Assembly: GCA_947495685.1 (NCBI GenBank)
Contig: CANLZY010000022.1
Location: forward strand, 1-64,000
DNA length: 64,000 nt
Direction: 5' to 3'
Source: an uncultured Tropicimonas sp.
Lineage (GTDB): Bacteria; Pseudomonadota; Alphaproteobacteria; Rhodobacterales; Rhodobacteraceae
Part shown: positions 16,742 through 24,412 of the stretch, piece by piece
Layout of the letters: every line of letters begins with the position of its first letter
Position numbering within the stretch: the first letter of the stretch is position 1
Notes under the pieces: generated by a model
Databases searched by the model: none
Seen by the model: only the letters and a program-made list of their open reading frames with translations
Told to the model about the DNA's origin: nothing
Made by a program: the position numbers and the translations under genes

Positions 16742-18019
16742 ATGAAGACCACTTTTCGGAAGCCGACCCGTCGCGGATTTCTGGCGACCGGGGTCGCGGC
16801 GCTCGCAGCGCCTGCGATCCTGCGCAGCAGCCGCGCCTATGCCGCCAATCCGGTGATCAAGGTGGGCCACGTCAGCCCGCGCACTGGTCCGCTGGCGGGA
16901 TTCGCCGAGGCGGATGACTATGTGCTGGAGGCAATCGGCAAGACCTTTGCCGCGGGGCTGGAAAACAACGGCAAGTCCTATACCATCGAGATCATTTCCA
17001 AGGACAGCCAGTCCAACCCGAACCGCGCCGCCGAAGTGGCCGCGGACCTGATCCTTGGCGACGAGGTCGACATCATCGTCGCTGCCTCGACACCCGACAC
17101 CGTGAACCCGGTTGCTGATCAGGCCGAGGTCAACGAGGTGCCCTGCATCACCACCGATTGCCCATGGCAGCCTTATTTCTTTGGCCGCAATGGCGTGCCG
17201 GGCGAAGGCTTCATGAACACCTACCACTTCTTCTGGGGGCTGGAAGATGTGATCGCCGCCTTCCTCGACATGTGGGACAGCGCTGGCGTGGCCAAGAATG
17301 TCGGCGGCCTTTTCCCGAATGATGCCGATGGCAACGCCTGGGGCGACGCGGAGAATGGGTTGCCCAAGCCGCTGGCCGCAGCCGGCTACAACCTGATCGA
17401 TCCGGGCCGCTACCAGCCGCCCTCGGATGATTTCTCCAACCAGATCGCCGCTTTCAAGGAAGCGGGCTGCGAGATCGTCACCGGCAACATGATCCCCCCC
17501 GACTTCGCGACCTTCTGGGCGCAGGCCGCGCAGCAGGGGTTCAACCCGAAGATCGTCACCATCGGCAAGGCTTTGCTCTTCCCGTCGGTCATCGAGTCGC
17601 TCGGCGACCGTGGCGAGGGCCTGAGTTCCGAGGTCTGGTGGTCTCCGAACCACCCGTTCTCCTCATCGCTCACCGGCGCGTCCTCCAGAGAGCTTGCCGA
17701 AGGCTACTCCGCCGCTTCCGGCCGGCCCTGGACCCAGCCCATCGGGTTCAAGCACGCGCTCTTCGAGGTCGTGGCCGACGTCATCAGGCGCGCCGAGGAT
17801 CTCGAAGACCCGGCCGCCATCGTCTCGGCCATCGCAGCGACCAATATCGATACGATCGTCGGGCCGGTGAACTGGGCCAACGGACCGATCAACAACGTCA
17901 CAAAGACGCCGCTTGTCGCGGGACAGTGGCAGAAGGATGGCGACGCGATGGATCTCAAGATCGTCGCCAATTCCACTGCGCCGAATATCCCGACGACCGG
18001 TGAGTTGAAACTTCTCTGA
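16742..18019 (+). CDS. Branched-chain amino acid type ABC transporter, substrate-binding protein
   Basis: A 425-aa periplasmic type I binding protein (LivJ-like, Peripla_BP_6). The ATG at 16742 begins a twin-arginine signal (PTRRGFLATGVAALAAPAIL, cleavage near AYA). The mature protein starts NPVIKVGHVSPRTGPLAGF, the standard start of this family. It is larger than LivJ (about 350 aa), as is common in alphaproteobacterial members that bind aromatic or amide compounds. It is followed by a strong stem-loop and then the ATPase gene. An upstream in-frame TTG/ATG region inside the previous gene is ignored because it would remove the signal peptide. It sets the specificity of the import system 16742-21396. 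Confidence 0.92.
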   Translation: MKTTFRKPTRRGFLATGVAALAAPAILRSSRAYAANPVIKVGHVSPRTGPLAGFAEADDYVLEAIGKTFAAGLENNGKSYTIEIISKDSQSNPNRAAEVAADLILGDEVDIIVAASTPDTVNPVADQAEVNEVPCITTDCPWQPYFFGRNGVPGEGFMNTYHFFWGLEDVIAAFLDMWDSAGVAKNVGGLFPNDADGNAWGDAENGLPKPLAAAGYNLIDPGRYQPPSDDFSNQIAAFKEAGCEIVTGNMIPPDFATFWAQAAQQGFNPKIVTIGKALLFPSVIESLGDRGEGLSSEVWWSPNHPFSSSLTGASSRELAEGYSAASGRPWTQPIGFKHALFEVVADVIRRAEDLEDPAAIVSAIAATNIDTIVGPVNWANGPINNVTKTPLVAGQWQKDGDAMDLKIVANSTAPNIPTTGELKLL

Positions 18020-18034
18020 CACCACTCTCGGATC

Positions 18035-18061
18035 GGTGGCGCGCTATCGTGGCGCGCCACC
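18035..18061 (+). other. Strong stem-loop after binding-protein gene
   Basis: GGTGGCGCGC (18035-18044) / GCGCGCCACC (18052-18061), perfect 10 bp with 7-nt loop, 15 nt after the binding-protein stop and without a T-run. Such elements commonly stabilise upstream mRNA so the binding protein is made in excess. Confidence 0.65.
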
Positions 18062-18080
18062 ACCGCCCCAAGGAGAAGAG

Positions 18081-18809
18081 ATGGACAACATCCTGAAACT
18101 GGACAGACTCTCCAAGGCCTTCGGCGCCGTGAAGGTGGCCGACGAACTGAGCTACGAGGTGCCGCGCGGAGAGGCGCTTGGCGTGATCGGGCCAAATGGC
18201 GCGGGCAAGACCTCGATGTTCCACTTGATTACCGGGACGCTCAGCGCAGATTCCGGCTCCATCATGTTCGACGGGCAGGACGTGACGCGGACCAGTGCCG
18301 CCCGGCGTTGCTGTGCAGGCGTGGCCCGCAGCTTCCAGGTTCCGCAACCGTTCACACATATGACCGTGTTCGAGAATGCAATGGTCGCCGCAACACAGGC
18401 GGCGGGGTTGCGTGAACGTGCTGCTGAAAAGCTGTGCCTCGACGTTCTGGAACAGACCGAGTTGATGGCGAAGGCCAATGTCGCCGCCGGCGCGTTGACT
18501 CTTCTCGAACGCAAGCGACTGGAGTTGACACGGGCACTCTGCGCCAAGCCGAAACTGCTGTTACTGGACGAGATCGCGGGCGGACTGACCGAGGCCGAAT
18601 GCGTCTCGCTGGTGGACACGATCCGCGAGATACATCGCTCCGGCGTCACCATCATCTGGATCGAACATGTCGTGCACGCCCTGCTGGAGATCGTGGACCG
18701 GCTGATCGTCATCGATTTCGGTCGCAAGATCGCCGAGGGCGAGCCGCACGCCATCATGGAGAGTCCGGAAGTTCAGGAAATCTACCTGGGGATAGAAGTC
18801 GATGCCTGA
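18081..18809 (+). CDS. Branched-chain type ABC transporter ATP-binding protein (LivG-like)
   Basis: Cytoplasmic ATPase of 242 aa. Walker A is GPNGAGKT (residues 37-44) and Walker B is LLLLDEIAGG. The signature region reads LTLLERKRLELTRAL, so the usual LSxGQ signature is degenerate, as in some LivG-like proteins. The ATG at 18081 follows AAGGAGAAGAG; the frame is open further upstream but that part covers the stem-loop. It overlaps the LivF-like gene by 8 nt. It works with the LivF-like partner, which has a normal signature, as an ATPase heterodimer. Confidence 0.92.
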   Translation: MDNILKLDRLSKAFGAVKVADELSYEVPRGEALGVIGPNGAGKTSMFHLITGTLSADSGSIMFDGQDVTRTSAARRCCAGVARSFQVPQPFTHMTVFENAMVAATQAAGLRERAAEKLCLDVLEQTELMAKANVAAGALTLLERKRLELTRALCAKPKLLLLDEIAGGLTEAECVSLVDTIREIHRSGVTIIWIEHVVHALLEIVDRLIVIDFGRKIAEGEPHAIMESPEVQEIYLGIEVDA

Positions 18810-19509
18810 CACCATTCTCGAACTCCGCGGGCTGGACGCCCACTATGGTGATTTCCAAGCGCTTTATGGCATCGACATGCAGGTGACCGAGGGCGAGGTT
18901 CTGGCGATCATCGGGTCGAACGGAGCCGGCAAGACCACGATGATGCGTTCCATTTCCGGCCTGCTTTCGAACCGTCGCGACCAGATCCGCTATCGCGGCG
19001 GCGCCATCGGCAACCTTCGGGCAGACGAGGTGGCGCACAAGGGGATCGCGCTGGTGCCGGAAGGGCGGCAGCTTTTCCCGTCACTTTCGGTCGAGGAAAA
19101 CCTGCTGATTGGTGGGCAGGTCGGGCGGCAGGGCCATTGGAACCTGCGCCGCCTCTACGACCTCTTCCCGATTCTGGAGGAGCGGCGCAACGTGCCCTCG
19201 ACCTCGCTTTCGGGCGGGCAGCAACAGATGGTCGCCATCGGGCGGGCGCTGATGTCCAATCCCGACCTGATCCTCTTCGACGAGATCTCCCTCGGGCTTG
19301 CCCCCGTCATCATCAAGGACATCTACACCGCCCTTCCCGGCATCATCGGCCAGGGCATGAGCGCGGTGATCGTGGAGCAGGACATCTCCAAGGCGCTCTC
19401 CGTCTCCTCCCGCGTCTATTGCCTTCAGGAGGGCCGGGTGTCCCTCGAGGGTGCCTCCGACACAGTTTCGCGCGAGGATATCTCCCGCGCCTATTTCGGG
19501 ATCGACTAA
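18802..19509 (+). CDS. Branched-chain type ABC transporter ATP-binding protein (LivF-like)
   Basis: Second ATPase of the importer, 235 aa, the usual LivF size. Walker A is GSNGAGKT (residues 38-45), the signature is SLSGGQQQMVAIGRAL, Walker B is LILFDEISLGLAP followed by the H-loop region changed to VIVEQDISKAL. The start overlaps the LivG-like gene by 8 nt, and the LivH-like permease begins two bases after its stop. Together with 18081-18809 it energises the permease pair. Confidence 0.94.
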   Translation: MPDTILELRGLDAHYGDFQALYGIDMQVTEGEVLAIIGSNGAGKTTMMRSISGLLSNRRDQIRYRGGAIGNLRADEVAHKGIALVPEGRQLFPSLSVEENLLIGGQVGRQGHWNLRRLYDLFPILEERRNVPSTSLSGGQQQMVAIGRALMSNPDLILFDEISLGLAPVIIKDIYTALPGIIGQGMSAVIVEQDISKALSVSSRVYCLQEGRVSLEGASDTVSREDISRAYFGID

Positions 19510-19510
19510 C

Positions 19511-20374
19511 ATGGAATGGATCAATGCACTCGTGCAGGGCATCCTGCTGGGCGGTCTATACGCGCTCTTCGCGGCAGGGCTCTCGCTCATCTTCGGCGTC
19601 ATGCGGCTGGTGAACATCGCCCATGGTGACCTGATCGTGCTCGCGGCCTTCCTCGGCCTCACGGTGACAACGGCAACCGGCATGCACCCGCTGCTGGCGC
19701 TCATCGTCGTCGTTCCGCTCATGGCGGGTCTCGGCTACGCGCTGCAACGGGGCTTGCTCAACCAGACGCTGGGTGATGACATCCTGCCCCCCTTGCTGGT
19801 GACTTTCGGCCTCTCGGTCATCCTTCAGAACGGGCTCCTGGAGATCTACTCCGCCGATCCGCAGAAGCTCAGCGCCGGTGGGCTGGAAACGGCGAGCCTG
19901 CCTGTGGGCGGTCTCTCGCTCGGCGTCCTGCCACTCCTGACCTTCGCCATCGCGGTCTTGGTGATCTGGGGCCTGCAATGGACCTTCTACCACACGTCGC
20001 TTGGCCGCTCCTTCCGTGCGGTTTCCGACAACCAGGACATCGCTCAACTGATGGGGATCAACCGCCGCCACGTCTTCGGCCTCGCCATGGCGTTGGCGCT
20101 CGCAGTGACGGCCGTCGCCGGTATCCTGCTTGGTATCCGCACCAGTTTTGACCCATCCGTTGGTGGCGGGCGGCTGATCTTCGGTTTCGAGGCGGTGATC
20201 ATCGGCGGGCTGGGCAACCTCTGGGGCACGTTGGCCGGGGGCGTCATTCTGGGCGTTGCACAAACGATCGGCGCCAAGATCGACCCGGGCTGGCAGATCC
20301 TAGCCGGTCATATCGTCTTCCTGCTGATCCTTGCCGTTCGTCCCAATGGCCTGTTCCCGAGGATCGCGGCATGA
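19511..20374 (+). CDS. Branched-chain type ABC transporter permease (LivH-like)
   Basis: Inner-membrane permease of 287 aa. It starts MEWINALVQGILLGGLYALFA, the classic LivH opening, with about eight hydrophobic segments. Conserved features are LIFGVMRLVNIAHGDL near residue 30, LGRSFRAVSDNQDIAQLMGI near residue 165 and GFEAVIIGGLGNLWGT near residue 225. ATG at 19511 lies directly after the LivF-like stop; earlier in-frame starts would overlap that gene deeply. Its stop overlaps the LivM-like start as ATGA. Confidence 0.94.
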   Translation: MEWINALVQGILLGGLYALFAAGLSLIFGVMRLVNIAHGDLIVLAAFLGLTVTTATGMHPLLALIVVVPLMAGLGYALQRGLLNQTLGDDILPPLLVTFGLSVILQNGLLEIYSADPQKLSAGGLETASLPVGGLSLGVLPLLTFAIAVLVIWGLQWTFYHTSLGRSFRAVSDNQDIAQLMGINRRHVFGLAMALALAVTAVAGILLGIRTSFDPSVGGGRLIFGFEAVIIGGLGNLWGTLAGGVILGVAQTIGAKIDPGWQILAGHIVFLLILAVRPNGLFPRIAA

Positions 20375-21396
20375 TCGTCAACGGTTATTCAGTCACCCGG
20401 GCCACACCCGCGGCCCGTGTCGCCGCCATGCTCGGCGCCATCGTCCTTGCAATCCTGATCGCCGCGCCGTGGTGGGCAGGCCGCGCGGACTTGCGTCTGC
20501 TGGGCGAACTCTTTCTCTACCTGTCGCTCGCCAGCCTCTGGAACCTCATGGCAGGCTATGCCGGTCTCGTCTCCGTTGGCCAGCAGGCCTATGTCGGCTT
20601 CGGCGGCTATATGCTCTTCGCGCTGACCATGTTCGCGGGTCTCCCGCCTGTTGTCGCAATCGCCGCCGCGGGCGTGTTGGGCGCGCTGATCTCGGTGCCC
20701 GTGGCGGCGCTGATCTTCCGCCTGCGCGGGGCCTATTTCGCCATCGGCACCTGGGTCATGGCCGAGGTCTTCCGTCTCAGCTTCGCACAGATCTCTGCGC
20801 TTGGCGGTGGCTCCGGCTCCTCGCTGCCGGTGGGCATCGTCAAGTCGCTCGCCGCCTCGCGGCAGTCGCGCGAATGGCTCGCCTACTGGCTTGCGCTCGG
20901 CGCGGCCGTCTCGGTTATCCTCGTGGTCTACCTCTTCCTGCGCTCACGCAAGGGGCTGGCCCTCACGGCTATCCGCGACAACGAGATGGCCGCCGGGTCG
21001 CTCGGGATCGATATCTGGCGCACCAAGTTCGCCGTCTATGTCCTGACCGCCGCCCTGACCTCGATCGTTGGCGCGCTGATCTTCCTCCAGAAACTCCGCA
21101 TTTCCCCAGATGCTGCCTTCTCGGTCAACGACTGGACGGCGTTCGTGATCTTCATCGTCGTCATTGGCGGCATCGGCACCATCGAAGGACCGATCATCGG
21201 CACGCTGATCTTCTTTGCCCTGCGCGAGACGCTGGCCGATCTCGGCACGATCTACCTCATGGTGCTTGGTGTGGTCGCCATCGTGGTGATGCTGAAAGCG
21301 CCCCGCGGCGTCTGGGGCTACATCCGCGACCGCTTCGACCTCAACCTCTTTCCGCTCGGCTACCGCGTGAGCAGAACAGACCCCAAGGAGTCCTGA
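20371..21396 (+). CDS. Branched-chain type ABC transporter permease (LivM-like)
   Basis: Second permease, 341 aa, with about nine to ten membrane segments. Recognisable LivM motifs are NLMAGYAGLVSVGQQAYVGFGGY (segments near residue 50-72), RLRGAYFAIGTWVMAEVFRL, and AIRDNEMAAGSLGID in the cytoplasmic coupling loop, then VIGGIGTIEGPIIGTLIFF. It overlaps the LivH-like gene by four bases (ATGA) and the BKACE gene starts two bases after it, so the transporter and the cleavage enzyme are made together. Confidence 0.94.
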   Translation: MIVNGYSVTRATPAARVAAMLGAIVLAILIAAPWWAGRADLRLLGELFLYLSLASLWNLMAGYAGLVSVGQQAYVGFGGYMLFALTMFAGLPPVVAIAAAGVLGALISVPVAALIFRLRGAYFAIGTWVMAEVFRLSFAQISALGGGSGSSLPVGIVKSLAASRQSREWLAYWLALGAAVSVILVVYLFLRSRKGLALTAIRDNEMAAGSLGIDIWRTKFAVYVLTAALTSIVGALIFLQKLRISPDAAFSVNDWTAFVIFIVVIGGIGTIEGPIIGTLIFFALRETLADLGTIYLMVLGVVAIVVMLKAPRGVWGYIRDRFDLNLFPLGYRVSRTDPKES

Positions 21397-21397
21397 C

Positions 21398-22336
21398 ATG
21401 GCCCGCCAGAAAAAGACCATCATCACCTGCGCCGTCACCGGGGCGATCCACACCCCGACGATGTCAGATGCGCTGCCCTTCACCTTCGACGACATATCAA
21501 GACAGGCAATGGATGCGGCCGAGGCCGGGGCGTCGATCCTGCACCTGCATGCCCGCGACAACGAGACCGGCGCGCCGTCGGTTGACGTCAAGGACTTCCA
21601 GCCCTTCCTGCCGCGGATCAAGCAGGCGACCGATGCGGTGGTGAACATCTCCACCGGCGGTTCGCTGTCGCTGTCGATTCAGGATCGGATCACGCCGGCG
21701 AAGACGTTCAGCCCCGAGATGTGTTCGATGAACATGGGGAGCATGAATTTCTCCTTCCATCCACTGGCAAAACGCTTTTCAGACGACGACTGGAAGTTCG
21801 ATTGGGAGAAGGACTATGTCGCCGGGTCTGACGGCAACATCTTCCGCAATACCTTTCGCGACATCAAGGAAGCCGCCGATACGCTGGCCCCGCATCACAT
21901 CAAGTTCGAACATGAGTGCTACGATGTCGGGCACTTGTACAATCTGAAATTCTGCATGGATATCGGGCTGTTCAAGGCGCCGATCTTCATCCAGTTCATC
22001 TTCGGCATCCTTGGCGGCATCGGCCCGGAGGTGGACAACCTGATCTTCATGAAACGCACGGCCGACCGATTGTTTGGCGACGATTACCGCTGGTCGGTGC
22101 TCGGGGCCGGCGGCGCGCAGATGCCGCTTGCCACGACCGCGAGCCAGATGGGTGGCAATGTCCGCGTCGGGCTGGAGGACAGCCTGTTTATCTCTCGCGG
22201 AGAACTGGCGGACAGCAATGCCCAGCAGGTCGCCAAAATCCGCCGGATCGTCGAGGATCTGGGCTGCGAGGTCGCCACACCGGACGAGGCACGCGAAATG
22301 CTCGATCTCAAGGGGGCCGACAGGGTCGGGTTCTGA
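21398..22336 (+). CDS. Beta-keto acid cleavage enzyme (BKACE, 3-keto-5-aminohexanoate cleavage family)
   Basis: A 312-aa TIM-barrel zinc enzyme. Members transfer the acyl part of a beta-keto acid onto CoA using acetyl-CoA, releasing acetoacetate. The zinc-binding His pair is in ILHLHARD (His49, His51); the start KKTIITCAVTGAIHTPTMS and the C-terminal GAGGAQMPLATTASQMGGNVRVGLEDS (third ligand/catalytic region) are family hallmarks. It is the last gene of the operon and follows the permease by two bases. With the cyclase, SDR and 3-hydroxyacid dehydrogenase upstream it supplies the carbon-carbon cleavage step. Substrate class within BKACE cannot be fixed from sequence by eye. Confidence 0.93.
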   Translation: MARQKKTIITCAVTGAIHTPTMSDALPFTFDDISRQAMDAAEAGASILHLHARDNETGAPSVDVKDFQPFLPRIKQATDAVVNISTGGSLSLSIQDRITPAKTFSPEMCSMNMGSMNFSFHPLAKRFSDDDWKFDWEKDYVAGSDGNIFRNTFRDIKEAADTLAPHHIKFEHECYDVGHLYNLKFCMDIGLFKAPIFIQFIFGILGGIGPEVDNLIFMKRTADRLFGDDYRWSVLGAGGAQMPLATTASQMGGNVRVGLEDSLFISRGELADSNAQQVAKIRRIVEDLGCEVATPDEAREMLDLKGADRVGF

Positions 22337-22639
22337 CGTGTTCAGGCTGAATAATCCGGCGTGATGTTAGGTCCTCTGCAAGTCGCCCGCATGGCAGGGG
22401 TCACGGATCGAACCGCCGCAAACACGTGTAGTGACGACCGACAGAAGTGAGCCGGTCACGGATGATCTACTCTACGCCAGTTCGCACGCGCAGCACGGCA
22501 GTCGCCACCAAGTAGTGACGCGCCCGAAGGCCCGATCTGCCTGGCCGACCCGAGCATTTGGCTCTCGATCGCCTCGATCATCTCGGCAGTGGTGTTGCAT
22601 CCTGTAACTCGGAACCGAAATATCGCATCGTGCTGTCCG
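22337..22639. other. Gene-free interval after BKACE gene
   Basis: About 300 nt with no supportable coding frame and no clear terminator hairpin with a T-run. It leads into a cardiolipin synthase pseudogene and may include further decayed parts of that gene that I could not read. Confidence 0.4.
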
Positions 22640-23026
22640 TCATCATGTGCCCAAGCCGCAGTCGCCGGGCTTTCCCGCGCAGGTCGTCGCCAGCGGGCCG
22701 ACGGTCCGGCATTCGGCCATGCCCGAAGTGTTTGAGCGCTTGATGTAGGCCGCGTGTCTGGGGTTGGTCATCACCACCCGATATAACGCGCCAAAGGACG
22801 CGATCCAGGTCGGGCCTGTTACGAGGATCTTCTTGCCGCGGGCGTCATGGTCCAAGAACATCAGCCGGGCCTTCTGCACGACAGGGCCCTGACGGCCGAA
22901 ATGAGGGCCCGGCAAGATGCCTATATCGCCGACAGCAGGCCCGTGACTCTGGCCGAAGTCCAGGCCTGGCCATGGACCAGGCGGCTCTGGAACAACGCGA
23001 TGTCCATCGTCGGCCCACTTCTCTGA
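22640..23026 (+). pseudogene. Cardiolipin synthase (phospholipase D family) 3' remnant
   Basis: Translated pieces on the plus strand align with the C-terminal half of bacterial cardiolipin synthases. VPKPQSPGFPAQVVASGPTV and SAMPEVFERLM match the usual pre-domain stretch; a TAG stop follows at the position of the conserved Tyr. Then LVITTRYNAPKDAIQ corresponds to LVITTPYYVPDEALQ. A deletion and frame change lead to YEDLLAAGVMVQEHQPGLLH, and a second deletion removes the second HxKxxxxD site, joining directly to ALTAEMRARQDAYIADSRPV and the WPWTRRLWNNA tail, with a TGA at 23024-23026. At least one stop, one frameshift and two deletions make it non-functional. The identification rests on remembered family sequence. 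Confidence 0.72.
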
Positions 23027-23084
23027 GCGGGTCATCCGTCTCGTATCAGAGCAGAGCTTTGCCTCCGCCAGATCCGGCACAACT

Positions 23085-24341
23085 TCAGAAGCTGATCCGG
23101 ACACGTAGTCCCGCCACCCAGGCGTTTTCGAGACCTGGCGCATAGGCCGGATTCACCAGGTATTGCAGATCGGGGGTGATCTGCAGGTTCGGTGCGGGCT
23201 GGAACCGATAGAAAGCTTCGGCACTGTACTGATCGCGATCCGCCGAGCTCTCGCCATCCTCTGGTGCCCGCCCCCATGACACGCCGAGGCCGAGTTGATC
23301 CCGTCCGTCGAACAGGCTGTAGCCGGTCCCGACGCTGACGCTCTTGCCGAGCAGCGCGCCGCCGCCATCGGCATAGCCGGCACGCAGGAACGGTTGCCAG
23401 CGGTCTGCGATGGTCCGGCTGGCAGAGAATACCGCGCCCCAGCCACCCTCGATTCCGGCCGCGTCGCGATCGTCAATCTGCCAGAGGCTGAGATGCAGGT
23501 TGTCGCTGAAACGCGTGTCCCATGTCTCGTACCAGCCGACCTCGATGTGCTTGAAGGTCTCACCGGTATCGAAGAGGTCGGAAATGCTGCCGGCCGGATC
23601 ATTCGGACGGGCATTCGCGTCCGCAATTCCGGTGAGTAGATAGAAGTTATCTGCGATGCGCCATCGCATCGCCAGACCAAGGCCCTGATTGGGGGCGGGA
23701 ATTGTCGGGTTGGTCGAGAAGGACAGATTGCTGAACCCGGTCCAGGGGCTCACGAGACCGTAGACATCGAGGTAGTCGGTGACATCAACAATACCGGCGA
23801 CGAGTGCGAGCCGGTCGTTGTGAAAGGATTGCTGCCAGAACAGATTGGTCAGGATCAGACCGGCATCGCTGAAACCGACCGAAGTGAGCCCGGCATAGCC
23901 AAGCGTCGGTCCGAGGTCTTGTGGCGGGATATGGCCGCCGAGGCTGTCGCGGATCTCGACCTTGAAGTGCAATGCACCCTGATCGTTGGAGTCACGCCCG
24001 GTCACGACCCAGGTTCCATAAAGGCGCAGGACCGTGCCAGCGGCGGTCAGGTTCGTGGAGCCAGCGTCGCTCGACTGGCCCATGACATTGATGTCTCCAC
24101 CGAACGTCAGACCGGTGGAGGCATTCAGGGAGTGTTTGAAGCTGGCCCAGCCATGCTCGGAGTTGGTTTGTGCCAGGTCGGAGCGCAATTGCCCGGATGT
24201 GCTGGAAGGCCCACCGAATGCAGCGTGGGCCGAGGCGATTTCACTGGTCTCCGACTGGACCGGACCTGCGTGGAACGGCGCAATCAGCATTGCCGCGATA
24301 CCAAATTGCCATGCACGTCGAGAGGCATTTTCCATGATCAC
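23085..24341 (-). CDS. Carbohydrate-selective porin, OprB family
   Basis: Outer-membrane beta-barrel of about 418 aa. It has a signal peptide (about residues 3-30) and ends in a C-terminal aromatic residue in the pattern VAGLRVRISF, as needed for barrel insertion. The repeated alternating strands, plus GGHIPPQDLG, FWQQSFHNDRLALVAGIVDVTDYLD and the final NLQITPDLQYLVNPAYAP segment, are OprB signatures. Two starts are possible: GTG at 24341, with GAGGA six bases upstream, or ATG at 24335. It lies downstream of, and on the same strand as, the amidohydrolase gene with a 71-nt gap, so co-transcription is possible and it may admit the substrate. Confidence 0.9.
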   Translation of the reverse strand: MIMENASRRAWQFGIAAMLIAPFHAGPVQSETSEIASAHAAFGGPSSTSGQLRSDLAQTNSEHGWASFKHSLNASTGLTFGGDINVMGQSSDAGSTNLTAAGTVLRLYGTWVVTGRDSNDQGALHFKVEIRDSLGGHIPPQDLGPTLGYAGLTSVGFSDAGLILTNLFWQQSFHNDRLALVAGIVDVTDYLDVYGLVSPWTGFSNLSFSTNPTIPAPNQGLGLAMRWRIADNFYLLTGIADANARPNDPAGSISDLFDTGETFKHIEVGWYETWDTRFSDNLHLSLWQIDDRDAAGIEGGWGAVFSASRTIADRWQPFLRAGYADGGGALLGKSVSVGTGYSLFDGRDQLGLGVSWGRAPEDGESSADRDQYSAEAFYRFQPAPNLQITPDLQYLVNPAYAPGLENAWVAGLRVRISF

Positions 24342-24412
24342 GGTCGGTCCTCGGGGTGAAGGAAAAAACGGGAAGCGGCTGTGTGGGCGCTTCCCCGGAG
24401 AACGCTCTGACG

